NCBI RefSeq assembly: GCF_008704495.1
Contig: NZ_CP023699.1
Location: forward strand, 10,069,898-10,133,897
Source: Streptomyces kanamyceticus
Lineage (GTDB): Bacteria > Actinomycetota > Actinomycetes > Streptomycetales > Streptomycetaceae
Length of the DNA stretch: 64,000 nt
Direction: 5' to 3'
This document shows, in pieces, positions 25,604-34,871 of the stretch. A program made the translations under genes and the position numbers. The notes under the pieces were generated by a model. The model was not told the DNA's origin, did not search any database, and saw only the letters and a program-made list of their open reading frames with translations. Positions within the stretch are counted from its first letter, which is position 1. Each line of letters starts with the position of its first letter.

Positions 25604-26092
25604 TCAGTCCGACTGCGTTTTCCGCGTTGCAGCTTCGTGAGCTGTGAGTTCTTCTGGTGTTCCGACGAATGCGGGGCCACAGCGTGCTGGAAGGCGTTCG
25701 ACCACCATGGCGATGGCCTCCTGCGCTGTGGCCGCCGAGCCCACCGTGTCAGTGCGGAGAGGTCCGGAGACCCAGTAGGCGCCTTCGGCTGCGGGCTGGA
25801 TGTAGGGAATGTCCCAGGTGTGCCGCCACTCTGTGCAGCGGCTGAAGTGCAGCTCGCCCATCCCCGTCCAGGGGAACAACTGCCGTAGGCGCGGCTCTGC
25901 GTAGGCCGCTTCGAGGAGTTCGGCGCGTACGCGTCCGTCGTCCCTTACCGTCTGCCAACCGGCTTCCACGACGGCGTTGCCCGATGAGGTCCAGTTCACT
26001 GCCCCATCATGCATGCCGGGGTCGAACAGGTTCCGAACTGAGTCACTCACCGGGGGGGGCGCGGGACAGGCGGACGGCCCTCGCATGAGCAT
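25604..26092 (-). CDS. DUF6193-family protein
   Basis: About 162 residues from ATG 26092. RLRQLFPWTGMGELHFSRCT, TWDIPYIQPAAEGAYWVSGP and AQEAIAMVVERLPARCGPA match the actinobacterial DUF6193 family found beside natural-product genes. The first ~35 residues (MLMRGPSACPAPPPVSDSV) look unrelated to the family, so the N-terminus may be truncated and fused to chance sequence. Function unknown. Confidence 0.6.
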   Translation of the reverse strand: MLMRGPSACPAPPPVSDSVRNLFDPGMHDGAVNWTSSGNAVVEAGWQTVRDDGRVRAELLEAAYAEPRLRQLFPWTGMGELHFSRCTEWRHTWDIPYIQPAAEGAYWVSGPLRTDTVGSAATAQEAIAMVVERLPARCGPAFVGTPEELTAHEAATRKTQSD

Positions 26093-26133
26093 GCGTTCCG
26101 CCACGGTATGACGTTCATACGAAGGCCGTAGGC

Positions 26134-26343
26134 GTGAGTCTGCTGCACCGCGATGCCCGGCACGAGGCATTCGGCTTCACGTCCCACTTTCGGGAGGACT
26201 TCTACGCGCGCCTGCCCCGGCGAGGTGACACCCTGTTCGAGCTCTGCGACGCGATGCTCTGCGAGAACCGAACATCGGCGTGGGCACGGCGCGTTGTACG
26301 ACGGGCTCAACCACGGCCGCGTCGACGCGGCCGAGTGCGGTCA
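26134..26343 (+). pseudogene. IS701-like transposase N-terminal remnant
   Basis: Starts LHRDARHEAFGFTSHFREDF, then ARLPRRGDTLFELCDAMLC, and after a frameshift RRGHGALYDGLNHGRVDAAE. This is the opening of a Streptomyces NF041680/IS701-like transposase. All catalytic residues are missing. Confidence 0.55.
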
Positions 26344-26344
26344 T

Positions 26345-26786
26345 TGACGAGATCGAGGCGGCGGCTGGTGAGGATGCGCATGCACCGGCCGGAGGTGGCG
26401 TTCAAGGCGATGGCCGACCGGCAGGCCCGTGAGCTGGTCAACCAGGCCCAGTTCGACCAGGCCGGACTCGTCGAGGAGGACGACGAGGAGAACTGGTGGG
26501 ACTCGCCCGAGGCCGGGGAGGACGGCGGCGTTGTGGATTCCGCCGCGATCGTGCGGGGATTCCACTGGGCGATGGAGTTCACAGACTTGATCGGGGCGTG
26601 TCAGGGCTTTGTCGCGGGGGCGAGCCGGCTGGTGCCCAAGCTACGGACGCGAGTTCTCCGAGTCCCAGCTCGCCACCGTGGCACGCCAACTGGAGAAGAT
26701 CCGGGCAACCGCGGACTGGATCGAGACCGCAGTGTCCACCGGGAGGATGGATCTGGACGGGGCCCTGGCCGAGCTGCTGCGGGGCG
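26345..26786 (+). pseudogene. DUF6192 fragment, frameshifted
   Basis: Homologous to the C-terminal half of the intact gene at 36868-37836: AMADRQARELVNQAQFDQAG, VVDSAAIVRGFHWAMEFTDL, CQGFVAGASRLVPKL, then after a frameshift near 26640 EFSESQLATVARQLEKIRAT and MDLDGALAELLRG. No racP gene follows it. It is a relic of a second RacP-DUF6192 type locus. Confidence 0.65.
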
Positions 26787-26935
26787 GGCGTGCTCGGAGC
26801 GGGTCAGGTAGCGCAGCCGCGCCAGGAGGCCGCGCCGCGCGGTGACGGGTGTCGCGATGCCCCCGGCGAGGTCGTCGAGCGACGCGCCACGACCTCGTGC
26901 CCCGTGATGCGCTCCCTACCCGGCCCGTCTCGTAG
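26780..26935 (-). pseudogene. Fragment related to the HTH gene at 63379-63954
   Basis: With frame correction the minus strand reads GHEVVARRLDDLAGGIATPV then TARRGLLARLRYLTRSEHAR. The gene at 63379 has GHEAVARQLDRLTGFIATPI then TARRGLMARLHYLTRTPHAR at the same place. Only this N-terminal segment survives. Confidence 0.55.
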
Positions 26936-27161
26936 GGGGCAGTATCTTCTTGTGAAGCGTGACCATGAGCTTCTGATCAGTCGTCCCGCCGACCCTGTCG
27001 CGGTCAAGCGCTTCCGCTCCGGAGCCTTTCCACCGCATTGGCCTCGGCGCGCGTTCATCGCCCGCTGCGATAGACGCGCACGGGAACCGCTGTTGGCCGA
27101 ACCGCGTGAGTACGGCCGCACGCACCGCGCTACATAGAACGGGCCAGACGCGTGATCATGG

Positions 27162-27194
27162 CCGTTGGCTTCACCGGCCCAGTCCAGCCAACGG
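27162..27194. terminator. Hairpin, 9-bp stem
   Basis: CCGTTGGCT and AGCCAACGG form a perfect 9-bp stem with a 15-base loop. It is the distal of two hairpins beyond the type III PKS gene. Confidence 0.45.
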
Positions 27195-27219
27195 GGCGCC
27201 TACCCGGCTCCCTGCGAAT

Positions 27220-27271
27220 GCGCCACGGACCTGTCATCGTGCGGCACACTGCGATGACAGGTCCGTGGCGC
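27220..27271. terminator. Hairpin, 20-bp perfect stem
   Basis: Arms CGCCACGGACCTGTCATCG and its complement flank a 12-base loop (TGCGGCACACTG), with one further G-C pair outside. CACGGACCTGT recurs once more at ~27282. No T-tract follows, as is common for Streptomyces terminators. Confidence 0.55.
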
Positions 27272-27363
27272 GCGCAGGCGTCACGGACCTGTAGTTCGCC
27301 GGAGAGCGACTTCAACCTGATCACGCCGCAGGCCACTGCCAGGCTATGGGGGCCTCGCCATTG

Positions 27364-28458
27364 TCAGGTGCGGGTGAGTTTGCAGGCGGCGACGCTGATG
27401 CCGGGTCCATAGCCGAGGAGCACGCCCTGGTCTCCGGGGGCGGGTTCGTCGAAGGAACGGCGCAGGACATCCAGGACGGATGCGCCGCCGAGGTTGCCGC
27501 ACAGTTCCAGGCTGTCCCAGGAGTGGCGCAGTGGCCCGGTCCGGGCTTCCGCGTTGGGGCCGTTGTCGACGCGGAGTGCGGTCTGGGCGTGATTGAGGAT
27601 GGCCGGACCGCCGGCGTGGACCACGCAGAAGTCGGGGGCGAACTCGGTTCCCTCGCCGTCCAGCCACTCGCGCAGGGCCGGGGCGACAGTGCCGATGGTA
27701 CGGGTGGCGTCCCGAGTGGAATCGAAGTGGAGGCCGTAGGAGTCCAGCCGTCCCTCGAAGACCGTTCGTGTGTCGGGCAGGACGTACTGCCAGGTGTCGT
27801 CGATACGGAAGCGGGGACCTTGCCCGTCGCGCTCCTGGCCGGAGACCACGCAGGCCACGGCACTGTCGCCGAACAACACTTTGTAGATCATGCTTTCGCG
27901 GCTGGTGTCGACGGGGTTGTAGGTGGCGGCACTCAGGCACTCCGCGACGACCACCAGGACGTGCGCTCCGGGATGGGCGGCGACATGCTCGTATGCCAGG
28001 GTCAATGCCTGGGCGCCGCCCGCGCAGGCATACGAACTGAGAGGTATTCGGGCTATGTCCGGCCGCAGCCCCTGCGGGGCGAGGGTGCGTATGAGGTCGG
28101 TGTCGAGGCTGGGTGCAGTCCAGGAGGTGGCGTGGCTGGTGATTACGCAGTCGATATCCTCCAGCGCGAGCCCCGCGTTCTCCAGCGCTCCGGGTACGGC
28201 ACGCACGGCCATCTCGAGCGCGTCGTCGTATGCGGCGCGGTTGCGGTCCTCGAAGGTCGCGTCGCCGGCGACGGTCTCCGAGTGCAGGGGCCGGGTGAAG
28301 TACCGGGTGCGCACGCCGGTAGCCCGCGCCGTACGCAGGTAGGCGGCAAGACGGGGGAGATCGGCGTACCGACGGGCGATGTCCTCGGTGACATCGTCCA
28401 TCGAGACGGAGTGCTCGCCGAGCTCAACGTACGGTCTGGCGATCAACGCGATGGGCAT
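27364..28458 (-). CDS. Type III polyketide synthase, intact
   Basis: 364-residue chalcone-synthase-fold enzyme that condenses malonyl units onto an acyl-CoA starter and cyclises the product. The catalytic triad is visible: Cys145 in SSYACAGGAQAL, His281 in VVHAGGPAIL and Asn322 in CGNLGGASVL. FGDSAVACVV replaces the more usual FGDGA. It is unlike RppA in the Cys loop, so the product cannot be assigned. ATG 28458 is chosen because similarity starts at IALIARPYVELGEH. It stands alone, convergent with nothing, followed by strong hairpins. Confidence 0.88.
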   Translation of the reverse strand: MPIALIARPYVELGEHSVSMDDVTEDIARRYADLPRLAAYLRTARATGVRTRYFTRPLHSETVAGDATFEDRNRAAYDDALEMAVRAVPGALENAGLALEDIDCVITSHATSWTAPSLDTDLIRTLAPQGLRPDIARIPLSSYACAGGAQALTLAYEHVAAHPGAHVLVVVAECLSAATYNPVDTSRESMIYKVLFGDSAVACVVSGQERDGQGPRFRIDDTWQYVLPDTRTVFEGRLDSYGLHFDSTRDATRTIGTVAPALREWLDGEGTEFAPDFCVVHAGGPAILNHAQTALRVDNGPNAEARTGPLRHSWDSLELCGNLGGASVLDVLRRSFDEPAPGDQGVLLGYGPGISVAACKLTRT

Positions 28459-28625
28459 AGACCAGGAAGTCCTATTCTTCTGTGGAAGTGGCTCCGGCCG
28501 CACTCAATTCGGTCTGCCGGACGCCCGGTCGGAAGATGCGGAACACGTGTTCCACCGCGTGCGGAAGCGCCAAGCTAGCGGCCCCTGAGCATTGATATGG
28601 AGCTGTCCGCCAACTCGAGGCCGCC

Positions 28626-29195
28626 CTAGGCTCGCCCCGGCGGAACCCAGTGATTGTCCTCCGTACTCAGAGGAAATGGCAGATGTGGGCGGGTCGTTCC
28701 CGGGTGGAATTGCATGAAGACAACTCGCGCGTCGATTTGAGTGAGCGGGTTGGCGGCGGAGACTACCACCCAGCCCGGTCCTCTCACGGCGTGGTGGATC
28801 GGGCGAACAACGCCATCAGGGTGCAAGGCACGAGTGGTCCCGGTCGCCTTGTAGATGGGACCCACGACAGGGTCAAGACGGACATCGGTCGCCAGGTCGA
28901 TAAGCTCGGGATCGGCTGGATTCTGCGCGGCAGCCTCTCGGAGCGCCGGGCAGACCACTGGAGCCCAGTCCTCGGCCCAGTTCGTAAGCGTGACTGTGCG
29001 GGCCTGCTCGTCCAGCAGCATCCACCGCATGACGTTCGACGGCTTCCCTCCTGGGAGAAAGAGCGCCTCAAAGTCGGCGTTATGCGCCACGAGGTTCCAG
29101 TGTCTGTCGGTGATGTAGGCCATCGAATCGGAGACTCCCTCGACGACGGTGCGCCAGACCTCGTGCATTGCGTGCCACCCCTCCCTGTTCTGCAC
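28626..29195 (-). CDS. MmyB-type ligand-binding domain protein lacking HTH
   Basis: About 180-189 residues, covering only the C-terminal sensor half of MmyB-type regulators: VVEGVSDSMAYITDRHWNLV, ALFLPGGKPSNVMRWMLLDE, LTNWAEDWAPVVCPALREA, and DGVVRPIHHAVRGPGWVV. GGGAGG precedes ATG 29168, which may be the real start; GTG 29195 is the longer option. The HTH expected before HEVWRTVVEG is absent, so it either acts without DNA binding or is a truncated gene. It sits upstream of the PKS gene in the same direction. Confidence 0.7.
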   Translation of the reverse strand: MQNREGWHAMHEVWRTVVEGVSDSMAYITDRHWNLVAHNADFEALFLPGGKPSNVMRWMLLDEQARTVTLTNWAEDWAPVVCPALREAAAQNPADPELIDLATDVRLDPVVGPIYKATGTTRALHPDGVVRPIHHAVRGPGWVVVSAANPLTQIDARVVFMQFHPGTTRPHLPFPLSTEDNHWVPPGRA

Positions 29196-29345
29196 CTGAG
29201 TTCCCCCTGCGCGTCGTTTCGCCCTCTGAGGGTTGGCGACGAGCGCATGTGCGCCAAGCGTAGTCAGCGTCTTCCCGGCCGGGTCCCGTTCCCCTCCAGA
29301 AGAGGCAGGCGGGGCGCGTTGCTTGTTTGGCCAGAGTCCGGCTGC

Positions 29346-30602
29346 CTAGGGGGCGTAGTAGGTCCACAACCGCACGCCGCGTTCGTCGCAAAGCGCGTCC
29401 CACTCGGCCAGGGAGGAGCATGAGTCCGGTGTGCGGTGCAGGCGGGCCTCGGATGCTGTACGGAGCGCGGCACGGATCCGGTTCCGTATCACGAACGCGG
29501 GCGGGTGAACCTCCTTGGCTTCGGTCTCTTCCACTGCCGGAAGCTTGGCGCGAAGGCCCATGACGGCTTCGAGGAAGGCCTGGTTGGGTGCGCATCCGGT
29601 GGCGGGGGAGTCGGGGGTGGGGGCGTGCCGCGGGGTCTGTTGCTGGCGGGTGTGCCACCGCGAGAGCAGGTAGGCCGCAGGCTGCCGGGGGCGCCAGGAC
29701 AGCCACCAGGAGCTGAGATCGTCCACGATCTCCCCACCAGACAGGCCCGCTTCGATCCAGGGCCGCAGGGCGAAGGCCAGCCTTCGCAGGCTTTCCGCCT
29801 GCGTCCAGGGCACGCGGGGCCGTACCCACGCGGCAACCGCGGTGGCTGCCGCCGCGCTGCTTGTCGATGAACTTCGGGACGCACGGGGTGTAGTTCTTAT
29901 CCCCCTCTCTACCTTGGCTGCAGGACGTAAGGGGTTCTCCCTACAGGAAGGGGTGTCACGCATGGTCCGCTGGAATGCCATCCGGCTGTGCGTCCTGATG
30001 GGCGCTGCCTGCTTGCTGTGCCCCCTGCGGCGGGCGTCGGTGATGGCCAGGCGGCGGCCGTCCGGAGTGAAACCGACGAGCCGCGCTTGATAGCCGCTGC
30101 CGCGGATGCGGTGGCCCATAGCGGTATCCCAAGCCGGAGGCGCAGTGGCCGCGTAGATCGTCGCGGTACCGGACCAGCCCGGCAGGTGGCACGGGCGGGT
30201 GTTGGTGCGTGAGCCGTGCACGACCCAGGCCAGCAGCCCGATCTCGCGCAGCAGCGCGACGTGCCGGTCGACGGTACGGCGGCTGACCTTGAGGCGTTTG
30301 GCCAGGGCCAGGCGCCCGTAGGCGACATGCCCGTCGGCGTTCATGCGACGCGCCAGGTCCTCGGCGATGCGGGCAGTGGTGTGGTTGGCGCGCGGCCAGA
30401 GGCCGGAGCCGATAGCCCATTGCACGGCCCGCAGGAAGTCGTGGCGGCGTACACGCCGCGACGTCGTGGTGGAGATCTCCTGCGCTCCGTGGTCGGCAGC
30501 GGGCGCGACCGTCCGGAACAGACTCAGCGGTACGGGACGGTCTGGACCTGGCGTGACGGCCTTATGCGAGCCGTGGACCAGAACACGGGCATGCTGCATC
30601 AT
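29346..30602 (-). CDS. Winged HTH plasmid-type protein, ~418 aa
   Basis: Contains an N-terminal basic region, then HTH residues ~95-125 (YGRLALAKRLKVSRRTVDRH, VALLREIGLLAWV), a linker rich in Ser/Ala/Arg, and a C-terminal helical domain (LRRLAFALRPWIEAGLSGGE, AYLLSRWHTRQQ). Same design as 1781-3142 and typical of Streptomyces mobile DNA, where such proteins are often near replication or transfer genes. No ribosome site decides among starts at 30602 and 30599. Confidence 0.6.
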   Translation of the reverse strand: MMQHARVLVHGSHKAVTPGPDRPVPLSLFRTVAPAADHGAQEISTTTSRRVRRHDFLRAVQWAIGSGLWPRANHTTARIAEDLARRMNADGHVAYGRLALAKRLKVSRRTVDRHVALLREIGLLAWVVHGSRTNTRPCHLPGWSGTATIYAATAPPAWDTAMGHRIRGSGYQARLVGFTPDGRRLAITDARRRGHSKQAAPIRTHSRMAFQRTMRDTPSCRENPLRPAAKVERGIRTTPRASRSSSTSSAAAATAVAAWVRPRVPWTQAESLRRLAFALRPWIEAGLSGGEIVDDLSSWWLSWRPRQPAAYLLSRWHTRQQQTPRHAPTPDSPATGCAPNQAFLEAVMGLRAKLPAVEETEAKEVHPPAFVIRNRIRAALRTASEARLHRTPDSCSSLAEWDALCDERGVRLWTYYAP

Positions 30603-30854
30603 GAGAGGAGCACGCCTCCTTCCGGCGTGCGACGGCCCCGCACTGCGGAGCCGGATTCGTGGAGAGCACGTAAAAACCGCCTGTGACGAGGCGGATTTCC
30701 CGCCTCAGGACGGGACTTCGCTCCTTGAAGTTGGCGCTTGGGGAGCGGTGGAGTGTGGCGTGGCGCGCGGGTGTCGGAGCCTGCGCGCCATCACTCTGTG
30801 CTGAGCACTGGCTCAGCGAAGGTCATGACCTCATGGCATTCCTTCCTACTAGGC

Positions 30855-31330
30855 CTGTCGCGATGCGAGTACCTCATCCGGCTCTACGGTCGGCATCCAT
30901 GACCGCTTCGGGCGAAACGACTGGGCTGCGACGAGGTGAGGAAGACAATCGTCGCCGCCATCTCCTGCGGCCGGGCCAGCCAGCGCAGGGGCGACGACGG
31001 TGGACGTGCTGTTGCGAGAGCCGCGCGCGCAGCTCATGGCCCGCGGCGAATCAGCCGGTCGCGGGGGACGCGGCACAGTTGGCCGGGCCTGCCTCACCGC
31101 ACAGACCGGCTGCGGAGGTAACCAGCTCTCCCCGGAGCTGAAGTCGTCCTCTTTCATGAGCATGAGCAGTTCGTCCTTGGCGGTACCCGCGCAGCACACC
31201 AGGACCTCGAGGAGTCCGAGCGCGTCCGTCCTCCGCCTCCTTGAACGCGGCATCGACCTGAGCGGCATCGGTGACGTCACAGCGGATCGCCAGGACACCC
31301 AACGGCGAGCCGGTGATCAAAAGGGGAACA
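30855..31330 (-). pseudogene. FabG-like short-chain dehydrogenase remnant
   Basis: Pieces of a 3-oxoacyl-ACP-reductase-type SDR appear in different frames: LAIRCDVTDAAQVDAAFKEA, LEVLVCCAGTAKDELLMLMK (the NAG-like region), a decayed Tyr-x-x-x-Lys region (GEAGPANCAASPATG), and SRNSTSTVVAPALAG. The Rossmann GxxxGxG start and the catalytic Tyr are lost. Confidence 0.6.
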
Positions 31331-31389
31331 TGACACAGGAAAGTCCTTCTTGACACAGTGGAGTTGTCCGTCGCGCACCAAGGAGACAG

Positions 31390-32162
31390 TCAGTCAGTCA
31401 ATGCCTGATCTAGTGTCATCCGGCGGCTGATCGCGCCGGCGGTGTCCATCACGGCAGACGCGAAGCGGTTTCGAACCGGAGTGCTGCAGATCTGCCGGTG
31501 GGAGGCCAGTAGGCTCACCGCACCCGCTACCGTCGACCCCCGCCAGATCGGGGCGGCGATGATGTCTCGCCCCAGCACAGGGGAGGGGCCCACGGCATAG
31601 CCGTCCTCGCGAATGCGTTGGAACGGCGGCCGCGCCGCCGCTGTGTCCCCCAAGCTGGCCAGGATGACCCAGCCAGACGCGTCAGCCTCCAGCGGAGCGC
31701 TCCACAGAGCCTGAAGTGACGCTGTAGAGGCCGTATACAACTGTTGCGCGTGTGCCCCGAGCGCCTTCTCCGTCTGTACCCGCAAGGGCCTCCCGACCAG
31801 CAATGCGGCATACGCCAGTGCGATTTGGCCAGTTCGTGACTGTAGGGTGATCAATTCAGTGCGAACAGTCACTGAACCCAAGCCAGTTGGAGGACCGGCC
31901 AGACCGAGGGGAAGTTGGACAAGCAATGCGGTGTCTCTATAAAGGCGTAGTGGCCGTGTGGACCCTGCCGCTCCACCGCGCCCTCGCCGATCAACGCCTG
32001 CAGATAGCGATGAGCCGTGGGCGACGGCAATCCCGCCTCGGCGGCGATGGCCGCCAGCGGGTAGGTTCCCGGCCCGAGCTGGCGCAGTGCGCGCAGCACG
32101 GAGAGCGTGCGCCCCACGCCGCTGGCCGACCGCTCCGGCGGCATGACGGCAGCACGATGCAT
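31390..32162 (-). pseudogene. IclR-family regulator, frameshifted
   Basis: GAGGGGGAG six bases before ATG 32162 gives a strong start. The winged HTH is intact (VGRTLSVLRALRQLGPGTYP, EAGLPSPTAHRYLQALIGEG). Near 31915 the frame shifts, and the ligand-binding domain continues in another frame (TLQSRTGQIALAYAALLVGR, WVILASLGDTAAARPPFQRI, GRDIIAAPIWRGSTVAGAVS). One indel separates it from a complete ~255-residue regulator. It is divergent from the MmyB gene at 32360. Confidence 0.7.
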
Positions 32163-32297
32163 CGCGAACTCCCCCTCGCGGTTGTGGACCCAAAGGACCC
32201 CACGCGTCTCCCACAACACGATCGGATCCGGTCCGTCATTGTGGCAACGGCAACGCTCTCGTCACTAGGAGAGCTTCTTTCCGGTAGTCGCATTTCA

Positions 32298-32312
32298 GGA
32301 AACGCCGTTTCC
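32298..32312. promoter_or_regulatory. Palindromic operator between IclR and MmyB genes
   Basis: GGAAACGCCGTTTCC is a perfect 6-3-6 palindrome, close to the GGAAA-N3-TTTCC type bound by many IclR proteins. TTTCCGGTA blocks lie on both sides (32279 and 32309). It lies 48 bases before the MmyB start. Confidence 0.55.
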
Positions 32313-32359
32313 GGTATATGGATTCATGGAGAGAGGATCAGTCGACGAAAGGATAGAAA

Positions 32360-33268
32360 GTGGACAATAAGGCAGCTCTGCGCCAGCTGCTGATGTGGAA
32401 GAGACGGCAGCTGGATCCCGCCCGCCAGCCAGACCTCATGGGCTGGACACCCCGTCGGGGACGTGGGCGCCGTGCACCGGGCCTCTCCCAGGCGCAGGTC
32501 GCCCAGCTCCTCCACGTCTCGGAACGCACCTACGCGGATTTCGAGCGTGGCGAGAAGGCTGCGCCAACCCTCGAGTTCCTTGACGACACCGCCCGTGTCC
32601 TACATCTGAGGGAATACGAGCGTGTGGCTCTCTACGTCTACGCCGTCGGCTACGAACCACCGCACCCGCTCGATCCGCTGGCAGGCAGGACGGTGCCGGC
32701 CATTTGGGATGAGGCCGTCCGCCACGTCACGGGCCAGGCGTGCTACGTCAACGATGTGGCCTGGAACGTCGTCGCCTACAACGACGAATTCGTCCGCATG
32801 TTCCCCCGCGCCCCGGATGCCGAGCCGGTCATTCCTGAGCGCAACCTTATGCGCTACGTGCTTCTCAACAACGCTGCCCGTGAACACCACTTGGTGAACT
32901 GGGAATCGGAATGGGCTGTGCCCCTCTCCGCGCAGCTACGCAACGCCGTCGCGCAGTACCCGGGCAATGCGGACCTGCAACGACTCGATGAGGAGGTCGC
33001 GGCCGACCCTGTGTCCGGCCCCATCTACCGGGCGAACCATGTCGCATCCGTCCACCCGAACGGTGACACCCGCCGCATGCGCTACCCCTGGTACGGCCCG
33101 CCGGACGAGCAGGTCCCATTGGACAGGTGCTGTCAGCGTCACGCGCACTCTCAGGAGGGCGATGTCACCATGTGCGCAGCCATGCCGCTGGGTTCGCCCG
33201 GCGCCAGGTTCTTCCTCCTGGTCTTCAAACCAGACCTCGCCCGTCAACCGGATGGGCAAGACGACTGA
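32360..33268 (+). CDS. MmyB-type XRE regulator, complete
   Basis: 302 residues. The HTH is at ~40-85 (GLSQAQVAQLLHVSERTYAD, FERGEKAAPTLEFLDDTARV) and the MmyB sensor domain at ~105-290 (YVNDVAWNVVAYNDEFVRMF, MRYVLLNNAAREHHLVNWES, LQRLDEEVAADPVSGPIYRA, AMPLGSPGARFFLLVFKP). MmyB-type sensors bind fatty-acid-like ligands in the one studied structure. It is the only one of three such genes in the window that is whole. The IclR-type palindrome in its promoter suggests control from the divergent gene. Confidence 0.85.
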   Translation: MDNKAALRQLLMWKRRQLDPARQPDLMGWTPRRGRGRRAPGLSQAQVAQLLHVSERTYADFERGEKAAPTLEFLDDTARVLHLREYERVALYVYAVGYEPPHPLDPLAGRTVPAIWDEAVRHVTGQACYVNDVAWNVVAYNDEFVRMFPRAPDAEPVIPERNLMRYVLLNNAAREHHLVNWESEWAVPLSAQLRNAVAQYPGNADLQRLDEEVAADPVSGPIYRANHVASVHPNGDTRRMRYPWYGPPDEQVPLDRCCQRHAHSQEGDVTMCAAMPLGSPGARFFLLVFKPDLARQPDGQDD

Positions 33269-33666
33269 CCGGCCCACGCACAGCGCCAGTCGAAGACACG
33301 GATGGGGAAGCAGGTTTCACCTGATCGAACTGTCGCTGGGTTCTATTCCTGTCAGTGGAACCGAGGAGAGAGACGCGACCTGAGACATTGCGCGGCTCCT
33401 GACGTAGGCCCTTTTGTGGGCATGCTTGCCCGCCGAACCCGCCATCGGGTGTGCGCGGTCGGGTGCCGAACCGGCCGCCCCCGGCCATCCCACTGTTCGG
33501 CCGGTGCCGCCCACACTCTCAACCCAGATGTGGCGGGCGGCGCCCAAATCCTTGCGTCAGGTGTCACAACCGCTGAGGTCATACACAGTGCTTCCTCGCC
33601 ATCTGCCCCATGGAAGGGAGTCAGAGTCCGTCCCCCATTTCGGACCTCGCGTCTCTGACTTCACTG
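33269..33666. other. No recognisable gene
   Basis: Short frames exist on both strands but none has family features. It separates two convergent genes, so it should contain terminators; I see no outstanding hairpin. Confidence 0.3.
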
Positions 33667-34677
33667 CTACTGGTACGACCAGGCCGCCGCCTTGCTGCAG
33701 AGGTCAAGGATCGGCGGCAAGGTCGATCCGTCCTGCAGGTGGCTGTACTCCACCGCGATAGATATCAGCAGGCGTTCGGGCAGGCCTAGGTGGGGATAGA
33801 AGTCCCCTTCCTGGATGAACTCGTCCATCGCCTTCTCCGCGCTGAGACCGGCCTCGTAGCAGCGGTGCACCTCGCGCTGCACCGTGCGCAGGTAGATCAG
33901 GTACTCCTCAAGTCCCGCCCGGTCCGTCGGTCGCCCGTGCCCGGGGACGATGACCCGCGGGTCGAAACTCAGGACCAACTCACAGGCATTGATGACGTTC
34001 TGCAGCGGGCCCGCCCAGTGCGGCGGGTGGTCACCGTGGAAGAAGATGTCGCCGGTGCAGACCACGTCACCGATGCGGGCCACGAGGTCCCCGACGTGGT
34101 GCGCGGGCCCCACCTCGTACAGCTCCACCTCCTTCTCCCCCACGGTGAAGGTGTGCCGCCCGGCGAAGGTCTTGGTAGGCAGGGTGAGTTGCGCCGAGGT
34201 GAAGTCGAAGACGCTGAAGTGGTCGCGCAGGTACCGGCCCAGCGGGAGACCGGCGGGAGTGTTGTTCACGAGGGCGTGCATCTCCTGCGGAGTCGGCTCG
34301 TGCTGCTGGTGGTGCTGCCCCGCACTGGTGCCGATGATCTCCGCTTCGGGGAAGAGATGGTTCCCGAAGCTGTGATCGCCGTTCGCGTGGGTGTTGACCA
34401 CGGTCCGTACGGTGCGCTCGCCCAGCCAGGGCCGGGCGGCGGCGATCATCGCCTCGGTCAGCGGACCGTCGTACGGCGTGTCGATGACCGCCGCGTCGGA
34501 ACCCGAAATGATCCACAAGCAGTTCGCGTACCCCCAAAGGCCCGTGCCCTCGGGAGCCCACAGGTAGAGACCGTCTGTATCAGGCACAGGACTGAGCTGA
34601 GTAGGGAGTTTCATGGGCGCATTGTTGCCGAAGCGGGCACCGGGAGTCGCTATGCCGTCGAGCACACCATGCGTCAC
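33667..34677 (-). CDS. Metallo-beta-lactamase-fold hydrolase
   Basis: About 315-336 residues. Metal motifs in order: NTHANGDHSFGN, GPAHHVGDLV, VVCTGDIFFHGDHPPHW and VIVPGHGRPTD. The first motif has Asn where HxHxDH proteins have the second His, so the metal site is atypical. A C-terminal helical part (VQREVHRCYEAGLSAEKAMD) is present. ATG 34614 and GTG 34677 are both possible starts; the residues between (IATPGARFGNNAPMK) look like real protein. Substrate unknown. Confidence 0.75.
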   Translation of the reverse strand: MTHGVLDGIATPGARFGNNAPMKLPTQLSPVPDTDGLYLWAPEGTGLWGYANCLWIISGSDAAVIDTPYDGPLTEAMIAAARPWLGERTVRTVVNTHANGDHSFGNHLFPEAEIIGTSAGQHHQQHEPTPQEMHALVNNTPAGLPLGRYLRDHFSVFDFTSAQLTLPTKTFAGRHTFTVGEKEVELYEVGPAHHVGDLVARIGDVVCTGDIFFHGDHPPHWAGPLQNVINACELVLSFDPRVIVPGHGRPTDRAGLEEYLIYLRTVQREVHRCYEAGLSAEKAMDEFIQEGDFYPHLGLPERLLISIAVEYSHLQDGSTLPPILDLCSKAAAWSYQ

Positions 34678-34871
34678 GGCACGCCACTGCAGTGCTTAGA
34701 AGCTGCTTGTGAACCTGAGTCTTTAGCTCTGGGGATGCGGGTGCGGGCGAGGTGGGCACGCTCGGTGGCGAGCAGATTCAGGCAGGTGAGTTCAGAACTG
34801 GTCGTGATGGTGCTGCGAACAGATCTCGAATCCTTCCGTTCAGCGGCGCATTGAACTGGCATGATCCCAGG

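Larger units (their letters stand above)
26936..27363. other. Non-coding stretch with two strong hairpins
   Basis: No gene recognised. It lies downstream of the PKS stop (27364, minus strand) and contains the two hairpins listed separately, which probably end PKS transcription. Confidence 0.45.
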
